NCBI GenBank assembly: GCA_019916065.1
Contig: CM034233.1
Coordinates: 24,873,936-24,937,935, forward strand
Reading direction: 5' to 3'
Origin: Vitellaria paradoxa
Lineage: Eukaryota; Streptophyta; Magnoliopsida; Ericales; Sapotaceae
Length of the DNA: 64,000 bases
Shown one piece after another: positions 1 to 11,364 of this stretch; the first letter of the stretch is position 1, and each line of letters begins with the position of its first letter. Made by a program: the position numbers and the translations under genes. Under the pieces are notes generated by a model, which was not told where the DNA came from, ran no database searches, and was given only the letters and a program-made list of their open reading frames with translations.

Positions 1-905
1 CCCCACAAATCAACCCCAATGGGCTCTACTACCACCTCAGGTGTCCATTCACCCCAATGCGGACCATATTTTGAAGTAATAACTTTCCTCTATAGATGAT
101 CCCTTTCCTCTGTAGATCTTCATAACCATTTTTCCATACACGCCTTATTGAACTGATTCAGTCTTCTAATGTCCAAACCTCTCTGTTGAACTAGCTTACA
201 AATCAAGCTGCAGTTAACCAAATGAAACTTGTGCTGCTCGCCCAACCCTCCCCGCAAGAAGTCCCTGATATATTTCTCAAGTCATTTAGATATTACCGTC
301 GGAATCAAGAACAAAGGCATGATGTATGTTGGGAGCTTTGAAAAAGAACTCTTGATGAGTGTAAGGCTATCACCTTTGGATAAATATTTCCTTTCCATCG
401 AACCATCCTTTTTTGAAATTTCTCTGTCGCCCCATTCCGAATAGATTTGGCCTTCACAACAGGGCCTAGTGGCAAGCCAAGATAAGTGGAGGGGAGTTGC
501 CCCTTCCTGTAAAGAAGAATCTGCACATTCAACCCATCACGTTGGGAGGATCTTAGATTTTCCAAAATTGATTTTCAAACTTTACACCACTTCCAAGCAA
601 AGCAACAGGCACCTTCGATGACCAAGCTGAAGAAGGTCATCCCCACAAAGAATGATGGTATCATCTGCAAGTAGGAGATGTGAGACTACAATTGCAGCAG
701 AGCCATCCCTACTAATCTTAAAGCCTTCTAGAAATTCTCCCTGAATTGCCCTCTAGATCATTTTGCTCAAGACTTTCATGACTAAAATGAGAACAAGTGG
801 TAACAAAGTATCCCTGTCTCAACCCTTTAGATGATCGTGAAAAGCCTGCAGGGGTCCATTCACTAAGATGGAGAATGATGTTGTAGAGAATCTAGATATA
901 TGCTA
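1..905 (-). mobile_element. LINE (non-LTR retrotransposon) reverse transcriptase fragment, decayed
   Basis: Read on the minus strand, the stretch carries the ordered landmarks of a plant L1-type LINE reverse transcriptase. An RQG-type motif followed by LVLILVMKVLSKMI lies near 770-845. The catalytic block LLLADDTIILCG (LADD in place of the usual FADD/YADD) lies near 650-690. STYLGLPLG lies near 465-490, a FLRGG motif near 230-260, and a GLDIRRLNQFNKAC-like block near 150-185. The frame breaks at the RQGD block and again elsewhere, so it is not functional. The 3' part of the element lies beyond the left edge of the window. Identification rests on recognised family motifs; exact ends are uncertain. 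Confidence 0.85.
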
Positions 906-3147
906 TCTAATCCACCTTATGCTTAAATATTATAGCTGCGCATTCAACCAGTTTAAGTCCATCAACAATCCTTAATCCCACTGAGCTGGGCATTTAGCTC
1001 TCATTGTAGCATAAGTCCGTTGACAATCCTTGACCAGAAAGATTCTAGCATTATGTTAGTCCTGTCCTACATGTCAACTTGCTGTTTTATGCGGATTATG
1101 AAGCCACCAGTTGTCAAGAAAAGGCATAGCGAATTTTGCTCATTTTCAGTTTGACCACAAGTTTTACATTAACATTTATCACATTCTCTTATGTTGCTGA
1201 GAATATATGCAGTTTGACTTCCAGATGTACAATTCTTCTTCATTTTGAGATATGTCACATGCTTCTTCATTTTAACAATAAACCTTCCTTAATTCAGGGG
1301 CATACAGATGGGCACATGGCATTACTTCATGTCAATACTCACTCGTTGATTGTAGGTGATCATTGTGTGGGGTAAGATTCTGTACAAGAGGAAAGGTTGC
1401 ACCACAAATGAATCAGTACTTCTTACCTACAGCTGTACTGTGATTAGCTATTTAATAGTTATTTTGGTTTATTGGTTATGTTGGTTGATATATGAAGCTC
1501 TCACTCTTGCTTAAGGATACATTTGATGAATGGGCTTTGTGCTTCACTAATCTTACCATTGCTGCTGATGTTATTCTATTAGTGATTAAAAAATGCAACT
1601 CAGTGCACAAGGCTCCCACATTGCGAGGTTTGAGAAGGGTCCAATGTACACAACTTTGCTTTTGCAAGTAGAGAGGCTGTTTTTAGGGTTCCAAACCGTG
1701 ACTCCCAAATTGCATTGGAACAACCTTCTTTTCCAAAGCCATCCTTTCTGTTATTGTTATTAGTGATAATCTTGTAAATTTATTTAGTAATATCATCTAT
1801 AAGCATTGTTTGATGCTGGGTTTAGAATCCACGATATCATTTTTTAAACTTTTGTGTCTTTCAATTTAGTTTTTTATTTATCTAAATATTTCTTCATTTT
1901 ATGATTTGTCACTTAGAAGCTATTTTTTAAAACATATTGTTACTGTTAGTTTTATTTTATACTTGATGGCTATTTTTGTAATTTTCAGTTATTAATATAA
2001 ATATATAGCTAAGGGATGAAATCCTATTAGCTGTTCATTCTTCTTCTTCTTCTTCTTCTTCTTCCATTATATTCTTTTAATCTAATAAACATCTAACACG
2101 TATCTTTGGGTTTATTTCAGTCAAGGAAGTGCACTTTTGGATATTAATTCTGGTGGAAATATGCATGTAAGTATACTTTGACATGTCATTCTTTGTTTTA
2201 TGTAGTGGAATTACGGCACACAAATATTGATTTTGTAGGACCTGTAATTTTATTTTATTTTTTCATTTTGATATGCAAACACTGCGATCTAAATTAAGAG
2301 GTTGTATTTTTTTCATGAGAGTGTGTTTTTAAGCACTATTGTATGGCTGTTACTTCTCTAGGGATGTGTGCAGAAGGATTGTCATTGGAAATAGCATTAT
2401 GGCTGTTTTTCTTCTTTGTTTTTCGATGACTAGGTTATTTCTTGGGACATCGAGAATGCCTACCGCACCTGTGTGCCAAGTAATCTAGGAATAAACCAGA
2501 TAGCCTTGCCACCACGGTTGGAACAGGCCTTATTAATTGGGGGGCAAAAATTATATGCTGTTGCAGAAAAAAATGAAAACATTTTGTAATAAAATTATTA
2601 AGTATAACTATGGAAATCTAATAAAATTTGCTAGAATAATTTAAAGCAATTAATTATTTAAAAAAAATTGATAATTTTGGCAATGAATTGGCCTTGTACA
2701 TGTGCGCCATGCCGGAGAACAACGATTACGAGTGGAAAATGGGAGTAGATTAGCAATACTATATGGGGCCGGATTAGCAAAATTATATAGGGTGGTACAA
2801 AAATAGCTATTTAATAAGCAACTTTTTTTTTCATTGGGGTCGGGTGCCCCCACCCACAAGTTGTGGTTGCATTCCATGTTGGCCACCTATGGGTGAAAAT
2901 TATACTTATTGTCTTCCATTCATATCGAGTGGTTTCTTACATTGCTGCATTTGCTTTAACTCCATGTTCCATAAATATAGAAACTTCATTTATATCGGCT
3001 TGTTGGGAGTTGTTTACTTTTTTCCACCTATTACCCTTCTTTTTATTTAGCATTTTCTTATGCTTCATGGTAATATTAAGCTTTTTGAATTTGATTTCTT
3101 GTGGTGTGGGTGTTATTTTTGTTGCTTTGATATTATGGATGGTACTT

Positions 3148-3304
3148 TTTTTTTTTTTTGGTTGATCAATTAGAAAATTATATTAATTAAGCATCAAGGG
3201 TGCTGCCACATTACAAAAATGAGACCTAGCTCTAATTACAAAAGAGCTAATATATATATCCACATGCTGAATGAATCACAAAAAGAAGCCGTGTCCAGCA
3301 CTTT

Positions 3305-3345
<41 letters not shown>

Positions 3346-3800
3346 AAAAAAACCAACTTTATATAATCCCAAAAAAACTGTACACTTTAATCTGTACAAG
3401 GAAGTTTTCTCATTGCAAAAGCATCTCTTCCCCTATTAACCACGTCAAACACAAAGAAACTAATCACCATGCTTTCTTTTTGCTCTTGTGAATCCTCTCT
3501 AGTCTCTCCCCCTATTCCTGAAAGACGAGCTTTCACCTATGAGGGCAAAACCCGACTGAGGTGGAAGTATGTTAGAGCCAAACTCCAAGCTGTCTTGCCC
3601 ACTGATAGTGCATGAAAAGATGGTCAATTAAGTCTCCTCCCTACTCCCATAGACAGCACTTGTTTACCAAATCATTCTTCTCCTGATCAAATTATCAATA
3701 GTAAGAATTTTTCTATGAAGCATACACCATAATCTCAATACATCTCCCATTTTAATCTCCCCTTGTCCTCATCTGTCAAATCGAGTAATAAGATGTTACC
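3148..3800 (-). mobile_element. LINE 3' end (zf-RVT region), 5'-truncated
   Basis: The plus-strand T-run at about 3148-3161 is the poly-A tail of a minus-strand element. Reading back on the minus strand, 3560-3760 encodes a degenerate but recognisable plant LINE C-terminal block: a KILTIDNLIRR-like stretch, then a cysteine pair, then IDHLFMHYQWA, which is the zf-RVT region at the end of LINE ORF2. Stops and frame changes are frequent. The upstream truncation point could not be fixed; nothing LINE-like is evident beyond about 3800. It sits inside an intron of the metallo-beta-lactamase-like gene, antisense to it. Confidence 0.65.
3307..3343. repeat. Poly-C tract of about 37 bases followed by an A-run
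   Basis: An uninterrupted run of roughly 37 C is followed directly by about nine A. Pure C/G runs this long are rare in AT-rich plant DNA and difficult to sequence, so the length may not be accurate. Confidence 0.9.
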
Positions 3801-5429
3801 GCAAAATGCCACGATTTAGTGGCATTCACGTCATCTTGTCTTCAGCCTCCCAGCTTTGTGGTGTTGAGGTTGGCAAAGAAACACATGGAGGTACTGTGCT
3901 TTATATATTCCTCAGAATTTTGTAGATGGAAAGGGTGAACATTATGTAAGGCTACCACAATCATTAGTTGTCTAGGTTTCTTTCTGGTTTCCCATTCCGC
4001 AAAAGATGGACCCTATGCTAGCTTTCTGCATGGCTCCCCTACTTCCTTTTGTTGTAATAGTGAAGGGTTTGGTATGAGAGGAGGTCCTGGTTGTGTTTCA
4101 TGTGTAGTAGGACGGCAGTTGGTAACAATAGCAAAATGGTGGGTTCCTCATCCTACATAACCTTATTAAGAAAAATAAAATTCCTATAGTTTGTTCAAAT
4201 CTGGAATACCGAGGTGAAGTACTAATTAAAGGGAAGAAATTCAGCAGTACATATTCTCATGCAGTGTGGGATTATGATATGTTAGATCATCATTTTTCTT
4301 TTCAACTGTTGTTTCTGTGGAGGTTTGGGTTATGAAATTCTGTGTTTATGTAGGAATACTTCCAAACGACGTACAAATTTATGGAGATTTCCCCGCATAT
4401 TTTAATCCCCATGCATGGGAGACTTAATCTGTGGCCAAAGCACATGCTTTGGGATAGCTCAAGTATGAACTACTAATCTACTTTCTTCCCCCCCCCCCCT
4501 CTTCTGCTGTTCATTACCTCATGATCACTGCAGACTCTGTTAGGCTAAATTATGTATAAGAGGTTCACTTGCTACATTCTTTAGACAAATACCCTCCACA
4601 GATTTCTCCACTATAGGCTTCACTCTTTTCTTATTTTTCTGCTTTCCCATTTATTTTTCAAAAGTTAAGGTTAAGCAATCTGTTTATCATATCTATTCTT
4701 TGCTAAGAAATGCTTGATAGATGACAGACTATTAGTAGTTGAATTTCTGTGCTAATGGTTTCACGATTTTTATGTTGTCTCAATGCATGTTTTAAGAAAA
4801 CCTTAATCTTCTCACTCATGATTTCATGAGATTGTCATGCACAGCTGACTTGATATCAAACTAACAAATGAAATCTAAAACGATAAAAAAAATCGATAGT
4901 GTTGTTTCATTTCAGAAATCGGAGAACTAGAGAATCAACTATCTTGAAAGCCATTGAAAATGGAGCAAAAACACTGTTCACATAGTTGCTTATACATATG
5001 CCGAGGTTGATCGTAGTCTCTGGATTCACGCTGCATCAAATGCTAAGGCTTCTATGTGGATCATCTGGCCAGCAAGACAAGCTGCCAAAGTAGCATTCAC
5101 CTATTTCCAAGCTAGAGTTTCAGCTAATCAATCTCATATCTACCGCATATAACATGATTGCATTACGATTAATTTCTCATGTGTGATTATAGTAAATCTA
5201 CATGCATATACATATCGGATTGCAGCTAATGTCCCATTCCATGTATAGATGTGTCAATCCCACTATATTTTTTTTTTCACTGTACTATTGATTAATAAAC
5301 TCATTGATATTCTTATAACCATATCTACTAGACTATTATTGAAAGAGCCACATGGCTTTCTCCTTCCTGATGACGTGTCACAAATTTTCGTTCTGAACTA
5401 TTGTCCTCTTGTAAACTAAAAGAAGATTA

Positions 5430-6372
5430 TATCAAGACCTGTCCCTGGGTTGGATTTGGTCCAAGTCTGACTTGGACTAGACCAATAATGTTAGACTAAA
5501 TCCGCCTAATTAAATTCGTGACCCAACGGATCTAGATCCGTAGATTCCGTTGGATTTAATGAACCAAATGGATTTTGGATCCGGATGATCCAATCAAACC
5601 CATATTTTAAAAATAAAATATTTAAAAATAAAAATAAAAATTTTAAAAATATTTAAAAAATAAAAATTTACGTGAAATAATTCTCAATCATTTTAACTAT
5701 TTTACTTACATATATATATATGTATATATATGAAGCATATATGAATTACCGAGCTCCGCCTCGGTATCGTTGAACATTCGGATGGTGTTCACAAGGGTGA
5801 ATGAGACCAAGGTTTTGAACCCCAAACAACTAGGGTTCACTTCCCTCGGTTGTGCAGGTTAACTCTCTCTCTCTCTCTCGTCTAAACTCTGGGAGTCGAG
5901 TTTTATTTGTATATAATTATGAAAGAGGGAAGGCTAACATCACATCAATGAGCCGTTCGATCTTGATTGGACGGCTCATAACAAAAGTAAGTTTAAAAAT
6001 TTTGAGCAAGAAATTTTGAATTTATCTTTGTTGTGAATCACCCGATTTTGATCGGATGGCTCACAGTCCCAATGTCATGAGGCTAACGCCAGTGATGTTA
6101 GTCCCCTGAATCCTATAATTATAATATATATACAATTATATGTACATATTAATATATTTTGAGTAAAATATATTTTTTATTTTTATGAAATTATGATTTA
6201 AAAATAAATTTTTTTCAAAACAGGTTAGATTTGTCGGGTATATGGATCTAGACTGCATCTTGCAAATGGATCCAATTACTTTTGGATCTAGATCAGATCC
6301 ATATAATTGGATTTGGATCAGGTCTGGATCTAACGGATTTGATCCAGATTCGCCCCATTGACAAGCCTAAGT
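5430..6372. repeat. GGATCC-rich composite inverted element
   Basis: The left end begins AGACCTGTCCCTGGG and the right end, read in reverse complement, begins AGGCTTGTCAATGGGG. Both flanks are rich in GGATCT/GGATCC/TGGATT words (5440-5600 and 6230-6360). This looks like a non-autonomous, terminally inverted DNA element with simple self-repeating ends. The middle carries other inserts. The family is not certain and no target duplication was established. Confidence 0.4.
5929..6108. mobile_element. MITE-like inverted repeat nested in the composite element
   Basis: The left end reads GGCTAACATCAC followed by ATGAGCCGTTCGATC...GGACGGCTCAT. The reverse complement of the right end reads GACTAACATCAC and, further in, GTGAGCCATCCGATC and a GATTCACAACAAAG block matching the left-hand CTCATAACAAAAG. 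So about 180 bp can fold back on itself with roughly 70 bp arms. I see a short imperfect TIR and no clear target duplication. Confidence 0.55.
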
Positions 6373-7281
6373 ATATCCAACTTACGAGTATAATTGAAAG
6401 ATACATATCTGTAATAGCCAACTAAACAATTGGCCCAAACTACTTTCTATACATGATTTCCTCAATGGAGACTTCTTTAAAATATGTATAGTTGCTAATT
6501 TAGGCTTCTGACTTCTTAATTTGAGTTAATATTTAGCTGAACTTGAAAAAGTGACAGTAAGCGTGCCTGTGTTCCACTTCTCCAGGTGACCCGCTTTGAG
6601 CGGGATCCTTGTGCAGTAAGTGTGATTCCCCCAGCGGCTGAGATATGATTATTCAATGGTTGGGCTTTTGAGTATTTCGAAGTTAGTAGCATATGAAAGT
6701 GAATTGAAGGAGTTGGGATCGGTTTTGGGAGGAATTGCCTTTCCCTTTCTATAATCTGGTAGACAGAAAGACTAAACCTTGGTTCAGCTTTGCGTTCATT
6801 GGAAGAGCTGGTTTCGACCACATTTAAGTAGGGGTGGCAATCATTTCATGTTGTGTTGTGTTGTGTTTGGGTTCATAATTTTGTTGATTCGTGTGGCTTC
6901 ATGTCTATTTGTGTTTATACTCAAATATCTTAAAATTTAAGACATATTAAATAATTAATTTATTGCAAAATCAAGTCAAATCATGTCAATTTTTATTTAA
7001 CTTATTTGTTTTCTGCTAAATAATATGAGATGGAATGTTATGTTATTAAAAAACAATATATTGACAAACTGAACTTACCTGAAATTTGGATGTTTAGATG
7101 ATTATGGAACAAGAAAATGAAAGAAAAAATTTAAAATTAAGATATTTGATTAAACCAATTAAGTTGATTCAACTATTCACAATGATGACTGATGATTACA
7201 CCAATAAAAAGGAGTAACATGGTTCAGATTGAAGGTATTGAAAGAGAAGAAGTGTGATGGCTTTGACCCACTGTTGGTGTG

Positions 7282-7655
7282 TGTTGAGTCCCACATCAAA
7301 AGCTTAAGCGGGGGATCTTGGGCATAAGTAGGAGCGGTGAATCCAATTTCCAACTTCTTGGCTAGTCCTTTTATGGAAGTTTCATGGCTGTTATTTATGG
7401 TATCAAAGCCAGCCTACGCTTGTGAAAATGTGGGATTTGGTACACTCTGGGGTTCTTTTTTGGTCGAAGAAAAGAAAAAAAAGAGCTGGCTAGTAGATTT
7501 GTGATCAATTGTGAGCTCTCATAAGGACATGTGTGATTTGACTCATGGGGGCATGTGCTTGTACTATCGAAGTGTAAGATGGGTATATAAGTAGGAGCAA
7601 TAAACCTAGTTGTCAACTCCTTGGTTAGCTCTTTTGGGGAACTCCTGTGATTCTT
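7282..7655 (+). mobile_element. TRIM-like element remnant with primer binding site
   Basis: A repeat starting TGTTGAGTCCCACATC at 7282, the typical start of many plant TRIM LTRs, ends before TGGTATCAAAGCC at 7398. That matches the usual initiator-Met tRNA primer site (TGGTATCAGAGCC) with one mismatch. A second, diverged copy of the repeat follows at about 7570-7655: ATAAGTAGGAGC, then CAACTYCTTGG, then TAGYYCTTTT words are shared with 7324-7385. No coding region lies between them. The copies are short and worn, so this call is tentative. Confidence 0.4.
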
Positions 7656-8757
7656 CCTTGAAGAAGAGTGACGAAAAGCGAGTCAATGATTTAGAGCGTC
7701 ATGAAAGTTGAAGAGCCAAAAAAAGGTATGTGAGTTGAAGGTTGATGTTGTCTTGATAGTTGTAATTAATTAATGAAAGCCTCTGTATTCAAGCGTTAGG
7801 TTCAGCACTTTCTTGAAGGACAAATTATCTTGCTTTATGTTGTCTCTCCCATCTTTGGGCAAGTAATCATACTTGAGCCACAACAAAACTATACTCGTAG
7901 GAGACCTGCAGATTCTCTTCACCCACACCAACACTACATTCTTACTAAGGCAGTACTTTTTTGGAACATATTGCATTTTCTGTTAAAGAATTCTTTGCAA
8001 CCCAGGAATTGCAGCAGTAACTTGTAATCATATAAACAATAAATAAGCTATAAGAATCAATCCCCTGATTTCAATATTTCTAATGATTAATGAGGACAAG
8101 TTTCCTTGAAAAAGTGGCAACATCCATTCTTATTCAGTGAAGTCGAGGCATGACTTGTACTGTAGATGACATGTTCAAGTAATACTTCAGAACTTCCTCT
8201 GACTTACGCAGGAATTCTCTCTGGAAAATTATAATAGCAGCTGCGATGCATTCGCTGGCATGGTGGCTGAAGCACAAGATATTGATGAAAACTGCCCTCT
8301 TAGCCCACTCACCTCCTACCACATTTTAGGTTGTTCTGGTGCTTTCGTAGAAAAGGATGCTGTTTCTTTTGCCAACTGATTTAGTCATTATCATTATAAA
8401 CCATTGACAGTGAGCTTTTGATGCAATAGCTACTTCGTTCCAAATGTCAATAGTCATATTTCTCTCTGAAGACTACTTGCTACTAATTTTGGTCATCATC
8501 ATCATCATCATTTTTTTTTTGGCTTCACTCTGAGCTCACATTCTTCTGTGGTCAGAAATTCTCTATTCGGAAGTTTCAGACAAACATGCAGACTCCTTTC
8601 TTTGTTCAGTGGATGTGGGCATATCTTATTAGCCGTTTCCCACTGAAGATACCCAAAGCTGAGGACTCCAGCAATGCTCGGTGCTGCGGCAGTGGTAGTC
8701 TTTGCTGCGGTTTATTCAATAAGAACAAATTTCATTCTAAATAAGAAAATAAGATAA

Positions 8758-9611
8758 GCTATTACATCCTTTATGGTGATGAAATGACAGAGTTAATATT
8801 ATGACATCACAAGTACCAAATTAGAATAAAATCTCTACCTTTCTTCTCTTGTGGCCTTTTGGTGTTAATATGCTCTCAAATCAGTGCAGTGCTATGTAAC
8901 TCGGTGTAATTACAAAAGATTATACTGTTGGGAAGACCTATTAAGGACAGGGTCCTGAAAATTGTAGAGAGTGGGGTTGCCTTGAGCTGTTTTGATCAGA
9001 AAACTTTGAGTAACCGTGGATGGTTATGGCGATTCAATTATTATGTGAATTCTAGATCTCACTGAGGTGTTGTCTGAGACAGTATAGTCGTAAAGGGTAG
9101 TTCGCGTAAGAGCTTCTTTCAGTGAGAATTGTTCTCAAATGGTTTTCATGAACAGATGACTTTCTAACCAATAATTGCTAGGGTTACAAAAAAACAAAAA
9201 AGAAAATGTAATCTTATTTTTCTTGTTTACATCCAGAAATAGAGTTCTTAAATAGGTTTTGTCTTTTACATTTGGCATGCAAAAACAAATATATATATAT
9301 ATATATAAGCTCTCTCTCTAAGTTGTAATCATACTTTTCATCCTTGTGGTGTCTCATGCATTGCACTCTTGCTCTTTTCACTCACGTTACCACTTTCAAA
9401 ACGTTTTCAGATCCTCCACTTTCACAACCCAAATCCTTCTGACCTCCCATGCATCCACTCCTGCTTTTTCATGTTCCTATCAAAACGTTTTCAGACCCTT
9501 CCAAGTTCGAGCCCAATCATTGTCTTCCTTTAACTACCAACAACTCCTTCTGCATTGCTTGACATATAATGAAAGCACAAAACCATTCTCACATATATAT
9601 ACATATCCATC

Positions 9612-9642
<31 letters not shown>
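8758..9642. other. Intergenic stretch between the MBL-like gene and the GT14 pseudogene
   Basis: About 0.9 kb with an (AT)n run near 9288-9306, a short CT repeat, and a 31-base GA repeat at 9613-9643 that runs directly into the start codon of the following gene. No other gene was recognised. Confidence 0.5.

Positions 9643-9643
<1 letters not shown>
9613..9643. repeat. (GA)n microsatellite abutting the GT14 pseudogene start
   Basis: About 15 GA units run into the ATG. GA/CT repeats are common in plant 5' leaders. The second GT14 copy has a CT repeat in the same place. Confidence 0.9.
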
Positions 9644-9646
<3 letters not shown>

Positions 9647-11364
9647 GGCTGAGTAAGCTTGCTGCTATCATAAAAGAACTCCCTAAACGCATCAAAAGAG
9701 AGTTCACAGAAGGTAGTTTCCGAGTTGCAGCACATAATCTCTGTTTATCTATGGCGTTCTTTGTGGTTATTCTAGGAATGTTCATAAACAATCGCGTAGG
9801 AAATTCGTAGTCTCTGATCGGGATTTCTACTATCTCCAGTACACCACACATTCTCTCCATTTTTCATCCACATCTCATATTCATGCAACAGCACTTCATC
9901 TTCTCCCACACTCAATTCTTCAACAAGAAGGAACAGTGGGTGGGCTCAGAGACTGGATATCTCCTGCAGACCTCTGGCATTCAATGACGGACGAAGGCTA
10001 ATGTGGAGGAGCATCAATGGTGCCCCAAATTGCAGGGTATCCCTACAATCCGGACCCCCAAAAGTGGCCTTCATGTTCTTGAGTAAAGGGAGATTCTGCC
10101 ACTGGCACCACTTTGGGAGACGGGTTCTTCAAAGGACATGCAGGGGCTCTTTCTCCATACTACCTCCACACCTCACCCGACTTCACAAATGAGCCCCCAG
10201 AATCATCAGTCTTTTTCAAGCGTAGAATACCAAGCAAGGTTAGAATCCAAGGGACTCCGTTCACGTAGAAATGAGATAGGCTTTTTTCAAGTTATTCGAA
10301 CTTGAGCTAAATTCACAACTAAAACCGAATTCGATTCAAATTTTGATTTGTGATTCTTTTAAATTCAAGTTTGAGATTGGAGCCTACAAAATATCAACCC
10401 CAAAATTTATAAGTTAGCTTGATAAAGGAATATATATATATATATATATAATTTTTTTATAAAATTTTATTTGTTATACTTATATTAAAATGACTGTCGT
10501 TTTACTTTCATCAAGTTATTTGTGAACTAATTTTGAATCTAAATTTATTTTCATTAAGTTGAGTTAGAATTTATATAAAAAATGAAATCAAATTCATATA
10601 AGTGAAAACTTGACGTGATTTAAGCTCTAAACTGTATTTAGAACATCCTCTCTAATTCCATTCCATTTTATGTAAACCTTCGCCGAAAATTTCATTCTTT
10701 GGCAGGCGGTGCAGTGGGGGAAGGCAACGATGATTGACGCAGACGAGACGATGCTAGCCAACGCCTCCTCGACATGTCGAACGAGAGATTCGTGCTGCTC
10801 TCAGAGACCTGCATTCCATTGTTCAACTTCACCGCAATCTACACTTACCTCCTCCAAGCCTCAACCCCAACCACAGCTCTTTCTCAGCTCATCGACGACC
10901 CCCCAGACGAAATAGCCGCGCGCCGATACAACAGCGGATGTGGCGGCGATTTCCCTCTCCGACTGGAGAGAAAAGGCTCCCTACGTGGGTTCGAAGCCCC
11001 AGAGAGCTCGCAATCCGCATAGTCCTCCGACGTCACTTACTACCGCTGTTCAAACTCCATTGCAAGCCCCCCTGCTTACCCAGGACGAGCACACTTGCCG
11101 ACTCCTCAGCTCACTAAAGTATGCCCCCACCCTCACCCGAATAGGACCGTTACTTGGACCGATTTGGTCCGATGGTGGGTCCACCCTGCTAGTGGTTTAT
11201 GAGGAAGGACGTCACCAAGAGTTCCTAAACCGGGTTTAGAGATGGGTCTAATTGCAGTTATAATGAACCGGCCTCTGTTGCTTCCTCTTCGCTAGGAAGT
11301 TTCATTCCCAGACCCCTCTCAGCCGTTGCTGCAGATTGCTCCCGGGTTGCTTGGGTTATCCTAG
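9643..11364 (+). pseudogene. GT14 / Core-2/I-branching (DUF266) glycosyltransferase, pseudogene copy 1
   Basis: This is a two-exon relic of a Golgi type II membrane glycosyltransferase of the plant BC10/DUF266 branch of GT14. The start at 9643 follows a GA repeat and gives MRLSKLAAIIKELPKR, then a hydrophobic anchor (LCLSMAFFVVILGMF, residues about 32-46), then TAG at 9808. Downstream, in shifting frames, are family landmarks: RDWISPADLWHSM (about 9943-9985), PKVAFMFLSKG (about 10060-10090) and a relic of RRIPSK at the exon end (10238, donor GTTAGA). Exon 2 opens at 10706 with AVQWGKATMIDADETMLANA, then MSNERFVLLSETCIPLFNF, then CYPDEHYLPTL-like and VTWTDWSDGGS-like remnants, with a final TAG at 11362-11364. 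There are at least four frame changes plus internal stops. It is a paralogue of the gene at 23993-29574, with a different N-terminus. Confidence 0.85.

Larger units (their letters stand above)
2167..4353 (+). other. Intron of the metallo-beta-lactamase-like gene, with inserts
   Basis: The intron has a GTAAGT donor at 2167 and ends ...TTTATGTAG at 4353. It contains an open stretch without known homology (about 2430-2588), a minus-strand LINE 3' fragment, and a long poly-C run. The remainder is AT-rich DNA in which I recognise nothing. Confidence 0.6.
5090..8555 (+). other. Large intron with composite repeats
   Basis: This separates the last two recognisable exons of the metallo-beta-lactamase-like gene. 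It contains a GGATC-rich composite repeat (about 5430-6370) with a MITE nested in it, a possible hAT-type element starting near 6829 with TAGGGGTGGCAATC, and a TRIM-like pair of repeats (7282-7655). About 6500-6820 and 7700-8500 hold nothing I can identify. Confidence 0.5.
1298..8757 (+). pseudogene. Metallo-beta-lactamase-fold (LACTB2-like) gene, 3' exons, with frame breaks
   Basis: Five exons of a plant metallo-beta-lactamase-fold hydrolase can be read: 1298-1371, 2121-2166, 4354-4462, 4916 to about 5089, and 8556-8757. The first four junctions have AG acceptors and GT donors that join in frame. Exon 1 encodes GHTDGHMALLHVNTHSLIV then GDHCVG, with the motif-3 histidine and motif-4 aspartate of the metal site. 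Exon 3 encodes SPHILIPMHGRLNLWPKHML, with the motif-5 histidine. Exon 4 encodes RTRESTILKAIENGAKTLF. Exon 5 ends in a hydrophobic membrane-like tail (AAAVVVFAAVYSI) and a stop at 8755-8757. The 5' exons, including the HxHxDH block, are absent from the window. Against the family I see one-base losses near 4449-4451, 4978-4981 and 5070, an in-phase TAG at the end of exon 3, and one extra A near 8661. This indicates a pseudogene, or a gene with sequence errors. Introns are full of transposon remnants. Confidence 0.8.

Noticed and set aside
3219..3491. Proline-rich protein encoded across the poly-C tract
   Set aside because: The proline run is simply the translated poly-C; the rest overlaps the LINE 3' region.
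6516..6821. 101-codon open frame on the minus strand
   Set aside because: No recognisable domain, no splice context, and it lies in an intron next to repeats. It is most likely chance.
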